Shown: positions 1 through 10,748 of the stretch, one piece after another | How positions within the stretch are numbered: the stretch's first letter is position 1 | Layout of the letters: each line of letters begins with the position of its first letter | Assembly (NCBI RefSeq): GCF_026914185.1 | Contig: NC_070565.1 | Coordinates: forward strand, 4,526,001 to 4,590,000 | From: Puccinia triticina | Lineage: Eukaryota > Basidiomycota > Pucciniomycetes > Pucciniales > Pucciniaceae | DNA length: 64,000 bases | Direction: 5' to 3' | Position numbers and translations under genes: made by a program | The notes under the pieces: model-generated | Told to the model about the DNA's origin: nothing | The model's database searches: none | What the model saw: only the letters and a program-made list of their open reading frames with translations

Positions 1-2579
1 GTATGATATTCTGTGTCTTCATCTTCAGAATTGTATTTATCTTCGTTGTACCTATGTAGAATCATGTGATTATCAGGAGATTTCAATATGATAACACAGA
101 TAAAAAGAATACATTTGAATCAGATTCTGTGGGTCCTCTGGATAAGAGTCCGACCCCTCATTGCTGTTGGAGTTGCTTTCTGCATCATGGCAGTTGATAT
201 CTTTCTGTGCCTTGTGGCTTCCAAAAGGTTGTAGTATTACTTGAACAATGAGGTTCAAGATATGGGCAAAGCATTGAACCCATTGTGCCTTGCCTGTGAA
301 TCTGGGCCACCTGAATTTGGCAATCTCCTGGATCATTTTCTGATTGTTTTTGGTGTTGTCCGTTGTGGAACTACTCAAAGGGGAGAATAGAGCTTGGAAG
401 GGAAATGGATAGCAACACTAGTACTAATGTAAGCTATGCAAGGGTGCTGATGAGGCTGCCTTCCTGACTAATGCTGAGGGGATGAGAGTAACACTAAGAA
501 AAAGAAGAAAAGGTGTGGCTGATTTCTACTTGATCTTAGGAGCTAGTACTATGAGCTGACTACTGCCTACTGAAGGTGAGAGGGTTGGAGCAATGGTTGA
601 AGGGGGAAAGCAATTGGAAATGATTCAATGGCAATGGGTTGATGAGAATGGGCACTATAATTTCTGTATCTAAAATTCTCTATAAATTCTGCATTGGCTA
701 GCTAGGGTCTGCTCTGCTCTGCTGGGGTACAAGTGAGGGGGGGAAGGACAGTTCTTATAAGAAGGAAGGATGAGCACAGACAATGAGGAATTCTGGCTAT
801 GGGAATGAAGGTTGTACAAATGGGGAAAGGTTCTGGCTATGGGAATAAAAGATTGTACAAATGGGGAAAGTGATGTGAACATAGTAACAACTTGTAATGA
901 TGAGCACTACTGAAAGGGGTAAGCACAGATCCAATGATGTAATGTGTACAATAGGGATAGTACATAATGAGTAAATTATGTAAAGGGTTTAGTATGTGAG
1001 AATATATATGTGAAAAGAATGTGATGTAATGATTCAACTAAGTTACTAATGAAATGAGTATTGTAAGTAATGAAGACTGTAGGTTTTCTGTAAGTCACAT
1101 ATCCTTTATAACTATTGAACCATTGAAGATAAGGGGGTACTATGTATGAGTGACTACAGGTGAAATTTGGCGTAGAATCTGAATATGCAATAATAATGAG
1201 GTATTTGTGAAGGTTTATGGGGAGATGGGCAATGTAATGATGAATATATGTAAAGAAAAGCAATAAAATACTACTTATGGTTTGGAATGGAACACCACAC
1301 CGTTACAATACCACAAATCTAAGAGAGCAAAAATTAACCAGCATCCAAAAATGGTCCAGAGCAAAAGTGAGGATGATTTTACCTTATTCTGCACTCGGAA
1401 TTTTTCTACAATTGCTCGGACAGTTTCCGCCAAATACACCCCAGTGTGTCTTTCCTTTAACCTGACAAAGTCAAGGGGAATTGCCTCTAACTCAAAAATT
1501 TTGCCTTTGTGTTGAATCAAGCGGTATACCACCGTTCCTAAAATATCATACCCATTGGGCGACTGCCAGGCATCAAGTCCTATATACATCGCTCCCTTAT
1601 GATGCTAAATCAAAAATAAAATCAGAAATTCAAACGGTTAATTCAAAAGAAAGAGAGAGAAAAAACAAACTTCAAGTGATTTGATGTATTCTCCCTGAAC
1701 GGCGGTATATAGGATGTTTATGCCACGGGAAACTGCCTTGCGGGTGGGCAGATTTTTCAAGACGGTCAGATGCAGGATGCCGCAATGTGCCTGTTTTCCA
1801 AGAGCCAAAGAAGGGCAAGCTGCTTCAGCGCACCAGATTGCACATAGCTGGGCGACCTTTTTACATTAATATTTCAGTCTATTGAATAGAAAAAATCAAA
1901 ATAAGCAAATCACACTTACCTTGTGTGGATCAATATTGCCAGTTCCAGATACCCCAACCACGGCGAGATTCTTAGTTTCAATGACCTGTTGTTGTTTCTT
2001 GAGGCAATTTGCAACGTGCTTGGAGAGATTTGTCAGAGAAGTGTCATAAGTAGGGCGGTGAATTCTGGTGCCACAGCTTGAAATTTGAAAACAAGAAATA
2101 ACCAGTACTCAATAAACAAAAAGAAAGCCACTGATGGGACAATGACTCACGCCTGACACAGGAACGCAATCATCTTGCACCCATTTTTGTCTAGTTGGTC
2201 AGAAAGATGGGGGCTGGCGTAATACAAATAGCTTGAGCTAAGTTGGTTCTGATGCAATTTCTGTGCCTTTGCTGAAAGGTGCCAATTTTGGTCGGTCAGC
2301 AATTGCATGAAGGAAGATGGAATTTCAGAAACACTAACCTAGCTCTTTTTGATCAGAAACATCCTCAGGAGATGTTTTTGCTTGAGTGCTTCCGGGATTT
2401 TTGCTGGAAAGCTCAGTGGGGGACGGGTCTTTGTTGCTTTCATTGGATTCGGAATCTTCCACTAGATTGACTACTGCGCCTTTGCTTTTCTTTTTCCAAT
2501 GTGGGTCAAGTACACGACTGTCACTTGCAGATTCTGGGGATCTGGGGGAGAGGTGAGATTGCTTCTTTCTTCGCGCCAT
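1..2579 (-). CDS. hAT-family transposase, 5' part, multi-exon, runs off the left edge
   Basis: A cut-and-paste DNA transposase of the hAT superfamily. Exons read by eye on the minus strand: 2339-2579, 2151-2271, 1920-2076, 1671-1856, 1383-1604, about 113-370 and 1-51, with GT/AG borders and consistent phase for the first five. Exon 1 is polar and charged. Exons 2-3 make a BED-type zinc-finger-like stretch (LCQ, CGTRIH, then KHVANC). Exon 4 has AQLCAIWCAEA and LKNLPTRKAVSRG. Exon 5 has YIGLDAWQSPNGYDILG. Exon 6 has KFRWPRF and QCFAHILNLI, typical of fungal hAT proteins. The C-terminal half with the dimerisation region lies outside the window. No stop was seen inside the first five exons, so this copy may be fairly young. 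The junction into exon 6 does not close in frame, which fits the roughly 1-kb insertion between exons 5 and 6. Confidence 0.8.
380..1375. other. Oversized intron or insertion inside the hAT gene
   Basis: About 1 kb of AT-rich, purine-skewed sequence separates the exon ending at 1383 from the exon starting near 370, while the other introns of this gene are about 66-80 bp. Open frames here are low complexity with no recognisable domain. It is probably an inserted element or a decayed segment; I found no terminal repeats. Confidence 0.45.
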
Positions 2580-2669
2580 AACAATGTGAGGTGTTTTGAT
2601 CGGGCAGTCGGGAGGGAGGCTGTCAGCATATGTTCCGATGGATTGGAGTTTATGGCAGGCTTCCTGCAG

Positions 2670-2850
2670 TGCAGGTACCCGGCAGTCCCCCGGCTGTGCC
2701 CCGTACTGCGAGCCGTGCAGCTAGCTGTATTCCCCAGTATGCTGGGCGGGTATCTGGCAGGTACCTGTACGGGTACCCGCCCATTTTTTTGAGGAAAAAC
2801 CAGACACCCAGCACCCGCCAATGGGTACTAGGGGCCAGCTCTAGCACGGA
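2670..2850. repeat. GGTACC-rich dispersed GC repeat, copy 1
   Basis: A dense run of GGTACC, GGTACCCG and CACCCG motifs around a central A/T run, ending in an 'ACTAGGGGCCAGCTCTAG' type edge. Closely related blocks occur at 8697-8850, 35245-35560, 36045-36140, 36890-37025, 53275-53560, 56565-56675, 57235-57360 and 57960-58085. No coding sense was found. Confidence 0.7.
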
Positions 2851-3986
2851 GAATGTATAGAAAGTTGGGAAATACTCTGAGCGTACGCACAAGACGTGTA
2901 TGAATGAGGTCAAAAAATGTATGAATTTTGGCCAAATTCTGGATTTTAGGTTACAGTCATTTATGGGGGGTTTTCTGCATGCTGGGTCCTAGAACATCAC
3001 ATTATATTGTAATTAAGGATACTTAATGAAAAAGTAATTGGCTATCAAATAGTATGAGTAATGAAACAGCTAAGCAATAAATAACAACAGTACATAGGTG
3101 GACAAGTCCCCCAAGTTGGTAAAACAGTGATTGGAAGAACAAAGTTGCCAAGTCAAACACTTGTAACTAGCCACAAGATCATGATGGAGGACATACAAAC
3201 AAATGATCTACCCTCACCACCTTCTGGAGAGAACAATCACCCAGAGATGCTCCAATCGTTGCAGCCAAATGTCATTACAGAAGACCCCTTGCACTTTGAA
3301 GAGGGATTGGAAGATCAAACACGGGAGTCTTCATTGGGAGGAGTAGGCTATCTTTGATGCCTCAGATTTTAGGTTGGCAGGTCAGTCGGGAGGTGGCAGC
3401 ATTCTGATTTTCTGGAACCAGAAGGGTGGTCAACTTGTCCAATGGCCTAGAGGGAGTAATATGATCAATTATTTTGATCGAGCAATTGGATGGAGGCAAA
3501 GGGGGCAAGTTGTATGCGGATTTGCCGCAGTTAACGAGTGATGTGAGCCACTCGGTAGCTTCATGACCAATTTCCCCCTTAAGCATAAATATCCTTCTAG
3601 TGCGAGTGCACATGGTCCTTGTGATGTGAGCCTTGAGAAGCAAAGTTCAAAATCACAAACTTGAATATTTTTTTCCCCTTAATGCAATGCAAATGTTGTA
3701 GTAAAAAAATACTAAAAAATCAAGGATATACAGATGTATTATGTACTCCAATGTAGAAAGAAACTAGAGAGTAGTGAAGGTGTGGTGACACAAACAAGAC
3801 CGCTCCCAGCCAAACCGTCAAGTTCCTTGGATGTGGCTCATGCCAGAAAGGTGTTTTAGTATGCAAGTCCCTCCCTCCGGGAGGGGTTGCTTTGCAACCA
3901 GCCAAAGCTGCACGTGCCCGCAGGACCTTGTGTTAGCTTGTGTTAAGTTCGCGCGCAACTGTAGCCTTTCCTCAGGATGCAAGTGG
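2851..3986. other. No supported gene; unassigned short ORFs
   Basis: AT-rich sequence with two short open frames (plus 3127-3357, 76 codons; minus 3362-3643, 93 codons). Neither shows a domain I recognise, and neither has a clear splice context. They may be remnants of mobile elements. I see no RNA gene here. Confidence 0.4.
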
Positions 3987-3993
3987 GTTGGGT

Positions 3994-4382
3994 CAACAAA
4001 GGGTAGTTATGTTACGTTGCGTTATCCACGCAATTTTGGTAACGTAACTACCCCCGTTATCCGGGGCCCCCCGTTACTTTACTAGTAACGGGGTCATTTC
4101 AGGCCCGGCGCGTAACGTGACGGGCCTCATTTTTGAGGCCCGTTATCGCGTTATCCCCCGGATAACGCGATGACAGACCATTTAAGGCTTATTAGCCTCA
4201 TTTTTTGCCCGTTCTCAAGGGCTCCGCGCGCCCGGATAACACAACGAGCATAAAAAAAACCGGCTCAATGTGTTGCAATAACGTAATTGCACTGCCGTTA
4301 CGCGTAACGCGTAGATAACAACAAAAATTTTGTTACGTTACCGTTATCTACGCGTTACGCGTATTGTAACTACCCTTTGTTG
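3994..4382. mobile_element. 389-bp palindromic TIR element (MITE-like), CAAC...GTTG termini
   Basis: Ends are inverted repeats: CAACAAAGGGTAGTTA on the left, and its complement TAACTACCCTTTGTTG on the right. Flanks are GTTGGGT (3987-3993) and GTCGGGT (4383-4389), a 7-bp target-site duplication with one mismatch, though the GGGT-rich surroundings weaken that evidence. The interior is made of nested palindromes of GTTATC, GATAAC, GTTACG and CGTAAC around GGGGCCCC and holds no ORF. It shares its terminal CAAC and the 7-bp duplication with 20392-20755 and 54070-55513. Confidence 0.65.
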
Positions 4383-5040
4383 GTCGGGTCAACCCAACAC
4401 CGACCCAAGACCCATTGGGTCATGGGGCGGGTTTGGGCACCCTTTTTTTGATTTTGACCCAACCTTTAATTGGGTTTGGGTTTGGGCAGGTCTTTTTCAT
4501 TTCGGGTTGGCCCAAAGACCTGGCTATGACCCGATTAAGTCAGCTGACAGCCGTGAATTGTGATATTTCTTGATATGTTTATGTTGAGATATCTATCTGT
4601 GGTCGCCCCTTCGGCCCTGCAGGCGCTGTTTCCCCTGCCTTTGGCTTGCCAAACACCGACCCCCATTGGATCTCAGCATGCAAGTGGGTTGGGTCAACCC
4701 AAGAGAGACCCAAGACCCCTTGTCTCCCGGAATGGTCGCCCCTGGGCGAAGAGGCTACACCAACCTGTTGTCTGGAAGAGATTCCTTCTGGACCACAAGG
4801 GCATCTCTTTGGGGCAACAAGGTTTTCCCCTTGCTATCCGCAAGGATCCCCTCTGGGTGGAAAGGCATTACTACCCTGTTTTCCGGAAGGGATTCCTTCC
4901 GGATGACAAGGTTATGCCGCCTTGTTGCCTGCAAGGGTTCCGGGTGACAAGGCTATGTGTATGTACAGCCTCATCGCCAGGAAGGAACCACATGGCCATG
5001 CACCGGGTCAACCCAAGACCCGACCCATATCCTCCTTAGG
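4383..5040. repeat. GGGTCGGGT / ACCCGACCC imperfect repeats
   Basis: Clusters of GGGTTGGGT, GGGTCAACCC and CCAAGACCC at about 4380-4540, 4680-4725 and 5005-5030, separated by purine-rich CTTTGGGG blocks. They read as glycine/proline-rich nonsense in several frames. The spacing is irregular, so this is not an ordinary satellite. Confidence 0.55.
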
Positions 5041-5317
5041 GCATCTCTAACGGAGCTGCGACTGGGCGTTCGGGGGCAAACTTTGGCTGCCCGGGTTCCT
5101 TTCTTGTGCGCTAACGGACCCACAGAACGACCCTGGGAACATTGCCGGGGGCAGTCAAACCCGCGATCACCTGCTGACTTCTGCGGGTTGCCTCCCAGCC
5201 GCAATCAACCAGACACCTCCATCCACTCAACTTCATCGGCAAAGACGCTCGACACAGTATCAACAAACGCACCAACTCCTACTCGAAGCTTGCCAAGAAA
5301 GAACAAAATATGTTTGC

Positions 5318-5770
5318 AATGATAACCGGGTCCGGTCACTGAGAGGAGAAAATACTCCTCTCAATTACCGGCTCTCTTGGCCAGTCATTGAGAGCAGCAA
5401 ACAATCACCTCGTTGACCGGTTCTCTCTGGTCATTGAGAGGAGTAAACACTCTCCTTGATGACCGGGCCCGTTCTGGTCATCAAGATACGTGCGTGGTCC
5501 TCTCCAGTCATCAAGAGGAGTAAACAACTCCGCTCAATGACTGGATGGTTCTCTCCGGCCATCGAGAGGTGTATAATATAAGATAACTCTTCTCGATGAC
5601 CCAAGCGGACCAGTCATCAAGAGGAGTATTGCCTTGGTTTTCTCCGTTCATCGAGATACATGTGTCCCAATGACCAGAATTTTCTGGTCATCGAGATACA
5701 TGCGTCCCGGTGACCAGATCGTTCTGGTCATTGATGTACATGCATCCCGTGGACCAGAAAGTTCCGGTGT
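5318..5770. repeat. Hairpin minisatellite array 1 (GACCGG/CCGGTC, CTCTC/GAGAGG)
   Basis: About eight degenerate units of roughly 50-60 bp, each able to fold: a GGTCATNGAGAGGAG arm, a short AT-rich loop, and a CTCCTCTCNATGACC arm. Copies of the same design occur at 8290-8700, 33165-33335, 34018-34620, 58745-59025 and 59890-60045. There is no coding potential. Confidence 0.7.
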
Positions 5771-6212
5771 AGGACTCGTGTGGGACACTAAATATAATTT
5801 GGTGAAATATCCGCTGAGGGGGAAATAAATTGCTTAATAGGTTGAAAGGCTATTACAACTTACGGGTGGTTTGAAAGACCTGCCCCTCTAATAATACTAT
5901 GCAAATATCTAAGAGTCTTGTAATCAATATTTATAAAGATATGGCTGATTCCAAGATAGAATATAGTAATCTCTATCAGACCTAGATCACTTGATTCAAC
6001 AGGCTAGCAAATCTGTTATAACTTCTTTGCTTGCAGGCAATATACTTACTTTTTTATACTTGTACTACACATTACTAATATGCTGTTTAACGCAAACTTG
6101 TTATTGTGTTATGCTTGGTTCTACTACTTCCAAAACACTAATACTGCTACTAACTTATACGCTACTTGTACTAACCACTAATGCCGCTAATAACCGCACT
6201 GCTGACTAAACT
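5771..6212. other. No gene seen
   Basis: AT-rich sequence. The 72-codon plus-strand frame at 5991-6209 is hydrophobic but lies beside tandem repeats and has no recognisable domain or start context. Confidence 0.35.
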
Positions 6213-6345
6213 ACCATATGTGACCAAACCTCTGTAGGCTGATGCTAACTAAACTAACTAACCACTTGTGACCAAACCTCTGTAGGATGATGCTAACTAA
6301 ACTAACTAACCACTTGTGACCAAACCTCTGTAGGCTGATGGGGAA
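6213..6345. repeat. 48-bp tandem repeat, about 2.7 copies
   Basis: The unit runs from CACTTGTGACCAAACC through CTAACTAAACTAACTAAC and repeats almost perfectly, with one G/A-type difference (AGGCTGATG versus AGGATGATG). Confidence 0.8.
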
Positions 6346-6419
6346 AAGTCTGATGAGGGGAGAAAGGGCCTCCTTATATATTGAAGGGTGAGGGATTTTT
6401 GCTCCAGGGAAGCTCCTCA

Positions 6420-6870
6420 TGAGGGATTATTGCTGCAGGGGATCTCAACTACACAGCCTCTCATGCATGTACTGCGCTGCATGTACAAACAACAAGGGGT
6501 TTATGCTGCAGGAGACACTCAACTACACAGCATCTGCATGTGTGTGCTGCACTGCCTTACAAACAATGAGGGATTTATGCTGCAGGAGACACCTCCTGTA
6601 CACCACATCTACCTGCATATGATGTGCTTCATGTACAAACAATGAGGGATTTATGCTGCAGGAGACACTTCCTGTACAGCTTATCTGCCTGCATATGCTG
6701 TGCTACATGTACAAACAATGAGGGATTTATGCTGCAGGAGACACTTCCTGTACAGCTTATCTACCTGCATATGCTGTACTATGCGTACAAACAATGAGGG
6801 ATATATGCTGCATGAGGCGCTTGAGCTACACAGCACTTTCATGCATGTACTGCGCTGCATGATGTCATGT
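6420..6870. repeat. 76-bp tandem repeat, six copies
   Basis: Units start with GAGGGATTTATGCTGCAGG near 6421, 6495, 6568, 6644, 6720 and 6796. Each includes a CTGCAGGAGACAC block, a CTGTACA(G/C)C block, and a CATGTACAAACAA tail. The middle units are the most alike, as expected for unequal exchange. Confidence 0.8.
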
Positions 6871-7264
6871 GTTGCTATGCAACCAAGCCATCTTCCATCC
6901 TCATCCTCACACTCTGCATCCACTGTCTAACCTGTTCGATTCCCAATGTTGGGGATCAAGGCCTCTCCTCCCATCTTGCTCCTTCTTCCCTTCTTCCCCC
7001 GCACTGCACTCCCTCTACTATAATACCTCTGCAATGGTATTTTGGCATTGTCACGCATATGGAACACCACACTGGTCATTGAGGGGAGTATGTTATACTC
7101 CTATTGATAACCGGAACAAGGGTGGTGGGTGGTGCTGGAGGAGTGATCTGCCTGTTGGATTGCGGGTTGAACTGCTAGTCCATAATTGGAGCTGAGCTGC
7201 AACTGCTGTGACCTGTGCTTGCGGGCTGGGGAACGCAGGCCAACTGCCCCCCGGACCGTTGGAG

Positions 7265-7850
7265 ATGCTCTCAATTGGGTTTGGGTTTGGGCAGCTTTTT
7301 TGAAATTTTGACCCGGCAGTTACCTTGGGTTGGGTTCGGTCACTGTTTTCCAACCCAAACCCAACCCATTTACATCCTGAGCCTTTCCTTTGGAGACGCT
7401 TTGCGCCTCCTTGGAGAGGCTTAGTTAAGCTTGGGTATCACCCGGGGCCCAGCCCCAGAGGGTCGGGTGAACCTTGGATAGAGTTGAAAGTGGGTCGGGT
7501 CTGGGGCCGGGTTTGGGTTGGCTTTTGTCTCAAAAACTAGTTTTTGACCCGACCCGCCACAGACCCGCTAGATTTTTGGGTCGGGTTTGGGCAACGTATT
7601 TTCTAATTGGGTTGGCCTGCGACCCGACTACAATGCTTCCAACAGTAAATTTGGGTGTTTTTGGCGCCTACTAGGTCGGGTCAACCCGAGACCCGTTGGG
7701 TCAGAAACCGACCCAACCCGAAACAGTAAGATGCTGGGTCGGGTTCGGGCAGCATATTTTCAAAACTGACCCAACCCAACCCAACCCGTACTAAACTCCG
7801 GGTCGGGTTCAGGCACTGTTTTCCGACCCGAACCCGACCCGGTTTCATCC
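7265..7850. repeat. GGGTCGGGT / ACCCGACCC array, main block
   Basis: Nearly 600 bp of interspersed GGGTTTGGG, GGGTCGGGT, GACCCGACCC and CAACCCAACCC, partly palindromic (GGGTCGGGTCAACCCGAGACCC type). The two strands alternate, so it is not a simple tandem array and not the TTAGGG telomere repeat. Confidence 0.65.
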
Positions 7851-8285
7851 CTAACTGGTCCTTTTCGGGTGTCACAGGCCTGGCTACATGTTCATCAGGT
7901 TCCTCTGGGAACCAGAGACTCGAGTCACCTTTGACCATTGCAAGCACAAACAGATCCTATTGGACTGGATGGTACACAAGTATTGTCCTTTGTAGAAAGC
8001 TTGGACTCAAAGACCAGTTTGCTGTGCACAAATATGGGCTTGTATGTTTCCCTTTTTTATCTGCTGTGTGGTTTTTGGCTTGTGGCGTGAATGACTGATT
8101 TTCACCACCATTCCCGATTTGGCCCCCCTACCCAGGAAATGATCTCCTTGGCCATCGTAGCGCCAACCTCCCAGGCTGCCAAAATTCCAGCCATTGAAAG
8201 CTTTGAAACAATTGGGATTCGAAAAAAGTTCCAAATTATTCAAACATTTTCGAAATGTCTCGGCTGGGGATCGATCTGTTTGGGA
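7851..8285. other. No supported gene
   Basis: Mixed sequence between two repeat blocks. Short open frames exist on both strands, but most of the minus-strand frame at 8007-8465 reads through the hairpin array and is not credible. Confidence 0.35.
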
Positions 8286-8289
8286 GGGA

Positions 8290-8700
8290 ACATCTACACT
8301 CTTGATGACCGGCTGACCGGTCATCGAAGAGGCTACACTCTTGATGACCGGCTGACCGGTCATCGAAGAGGCTACACTCTGGATGACCGGCTGACCGGTC
8401 ATCAAAAGGGATACAACCCCTCGATGACCGGCTGACGGGTCATCAAAAGGGATACAACCCCTCAATGACCGGCTGACCGGTCATCGAAAGGGATACAACC
8501 TCTCGAGGACCGGCTGACCGGTCATCGAAAGGGATACAACCTCTCGATGACCGGCTGACCGGTCATCGAAAAGGATAAAGGCTCTCAATGACCGATCAGC
8601 CAGCCATTGAGGAGGATAAAACCTCTCAATTACCGGTCAGCCGGTCATCGAAGGCGCTACAACCTCTCGATGACCGGTCAGCCGGCCATCAAAGGTGATA
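8290..8700. repeat. Hairpin minisatellite array 2, about ten units
   Basis: The clearest array in the window. Units of about 40-43 bp run GATGACCGGCTGACCGGTCATCG, then AAAGGGATACAACCTCTC. The core GATGACCGG...CCGGTCATC is a perfect inverted repeat, so each unit can extrude a hairpin. Unit-to-unit changes are mostly single bases. Confidence 0.85.
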
Positions 8701-8850
8701 CACGGGTACCTGTGCCTGGCACCCGGGTACCTCCCCCTCTGCACCCGGGTACCTCCCATGGCGGGTGCCGGGTGCGGGTGCGGGTGTGAGGAATTTGTGA
8801 AAAAACAGGGGGGTACCCGCACCCGCCACAGGTACCCGGGTGCCATATGC
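8697..8850. repeat. GGTACC-rich dispersed GC repeat, copy 2
   Basis: Abuts the end of the hairpin array. It contains GGTACCTGTGCC, CACCCGGGTACCTCC, a GGTGCCGGGTGCGGG block, a TTGTGAAAAAACAGG centre, and GTACCCGGGTGCC at the far edge. Confidence 0.75.
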
Positions 8851-8979
8851 CATCTCTATAGCAGAGTGGTTGTGGTGTTTTACCAGGGCGGATGATTGAG
8901 GATCTTTGAAGGAAAGGTAAATCTGTCCCTTCATGACAGTGTCTATATTGGTGCTACAGAGAATCTGGAAGGCGGGAAG

Positions 8980-9465
8980 TCAAGCTTGATTGTCTGCCGT
9001 CATCACCAGGTTGTTGTCCTTGATCAACTGATCCCAGATTTGTCCTTGAAACCCAGAAGAGAAAGCTTGATAATACTGCTTCTTCATCTCTTCCTTGGAC
9101 TTGAAGTGCCCCTTTGAAACAAGGTAAGCCTGAATTGGGTCCCAGGCTTTGCAAAAGTTGTGGTAATCCAAGACTGACAAAATTCTTCCGTTCTTGGACC
9201 ACCTATCCACCAAGCTAACCGTATCAATGCCCGCCCAATAGTTCAACATTGCTGTCTTTAGCTTATTCCAGTTGGGTGGCTTGTACCCGTCCAATGTGGT
9301 AAGGATGGTACGGGTCCCTCCATTTTTGAAAAAACACCCAACTTGACAAGCTTTGTTGTAATCAGAGGCTTCATCCAACTCAACCACCAGCTTGTAATCA
9401 TGCAAAAACTGCTTAATTTTTGAGCTGTCAAACTTTAGCCCATCTTGCGTTTTGATCTTCTTCAT
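8980..9465 (-). pseudogene. Ty3-type gag fragment
   Basis: The N-terminal part of a gag-like protein beginning MKKIKTQDGLKFD. Features shared with the intact gag at 15136-17262 include the start pattern (basic residues, then a FDSSKIKQFLHDYKLVVELD-like helix), YKPPNWNKLK, and the helix containing SKGHFKSKEEMKKQYY. The matching part of the intact protein is TSKSWPALKEQM and YKHLSSEDLSVDYFF. The frame stops after about 162 residues, so protease and polymerase are missing. It probably belongs to an older element whose upstream leader was split by the young Ty3 element at 9746-18381. Confidence 0.7.
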
Positions 9466-9745
9466 CTTGACGGGTCTTAGATTTGATCTGAGAGAGAAGA
9501 AACAAACAGGAAAAAAGGGCGGCTCACAAAGTGGAACATGATTATGTTTTGACACAAAATGAGGTAGAACTTTGGAGGGGATTTAATTCTGCTACCCATA
9601 TGCCCCGCCGCTGAACCCTAAAAGAAATAAACAAACAAGAAACAGAGGAACCTGTGAACACAATCAAGAGCTTGTGGAAGTCTTGATCCTTTGAAACAAG
9701 AACTAGTTGGGCTCCTGGAACAAGGAAACCAACAATCACGGCCGT

Positions 9746-10534
9746 TGTGGAACTCCGACCGGTGCTGGGCCGTCGGCAGTTACTAGAAGGGAATGTTGCG
9801 CTGGTGCGCTGCCTTCACGGTGATCCGGGTGATGTGTGAGTCTGGGGAATCGACGATAGCGGAAATGGAAGGGGATTTTGTTTTGAGACAACGGGAGGTA
9901 GATTCCCGTTGGCGGTAGTTTATTTGTTGGGAATCTGGGAAAAGAGCCGGCGAACTGGACCGGGAACCGTGATCTTAGAGGAAAAGAATCTCGAAGAGGA
10001 TCGGCGCGGGGCTGAGAGGGGAAACTCAGAAGCTCCGCGAGTATATTGGTGACCAAAGGATCAATAAACTTTAGATTCGAGTTGATGAGATGATCTGACA
10101 AGGAAAATTTTGGTTCAGACGAAGTCCCATGCCGCCCCATCTTCTGAGTTCGAGCTGAACTCAGACTCCGGGAACTGTGACATGCTGCGGACAAGTCATC
10201 ATACACCCGCGCGCACAAGCGCGCAACAACAGCAACAACCACGGAAGAGTAAGAAGCAAGAAACAACAGCAACAGGAGAAAAACCAACCCTCCGCATAAC
10301 AAAAACCTTTCCAACGCGCGCTTTTTAGAAATGGAAGAACATAAGACAGGAAAAGAAAATGAAAAGCAACCAAGCAAACACAAAAGAAAACCAAGGCCTA
10401 ATCCTGAAACGTCTTGCGGATTCCACCGCGCGCGACGCGCGCTAATTGACCTTGACGCCCATGAGCTGATGTCTTGATGGCTGAAAAGTTGAGGGATCCA
10501 CTGCGCCTTGGGCGCCACAAAAAAAGTCACCACA
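9746..10534 (-). repeat. 3' LTR of the Ty3 element
   Basis: 789 bp, TGTGG...CCACA. It differs from the other LTR by GGCGGTAG versus GGCGATAG (near 9914/17761) and GCCACAAAA versus GCCACGAAA (near 10519/18366). The long minus-strand open frame through it (9736-10671) is a by-product of LTR composition, not a gene. Confidence 0.92.
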
Positions 10535-10546
10535 TCTCCACCACAC
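10535..10546 (-). promoter_or_regulatory. Polypurine-tract-like primer site
   Basis: On the minus strand GTGTGGTGGAGA lies immediately before the TGTGG start of the 3' LTR, the position where plus-strand DNA synthesis is primed. It is mostly G/A with two T residues, a weak match to a canonical tract. Confidence 0.5.
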
Positions 10547-10666
10547 TTGCAGTCTGTCCCTAGACTGCTCGTCTTCCATCGGCGCACTAAAAGGAGAGAA
10601 AAGGAAAGAAAGAGGGGGAAAGGGATCCTAAAGACAAAGAGGAGAAAACCGGGTACCAACGCAACG

Positions 10667-10748
10667 CTCACAAGTGTGGCAAGAAGTAGGGTTTCGTCGC
10701 ATAACGGTAGTAACTACCCGGGAAGTGCATACCAGGAGAGGAACTTAC
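10667..10748 (-). repeat. Intron-like module, copy E (overlaps the pol stop codon)
   Basis: On the minus strand it begins GTAAGTTCCTC, contains TATGCACTTCC, and ends GCCACACTTGTGAG (82 bp). The TAA stop of pol lies inside the AGAAGTAAGTTCC edge. It is one of five related modules in this element. Confidence 0.6.

Noticed and set aside
7265..7850. Possible internal telomere repeat
   Set aside because: The motif is GGGTCGGGT or GGGTTTGGG in both orientations, not the TTAGGG repeat expected for basidiomycetes, and it has no regular period.
8290..8700. CRISPR-like appearance of regularly spaced 40-bp units
   Set aside because: Units are continuous hairpins without unique spacers, there are no cas genes, and the organism is a eukaryote.
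9736..10671. 311-codon minus-strand ORF across the left LTR, and its twin at 17397-18380
   Set aside because: Both read through the same LTR sequence with low-complexity residues. The second also runs through the tRNA-like segment, giving the well-known spurious 'GIEPATSR' peptide. Neither is a gene.
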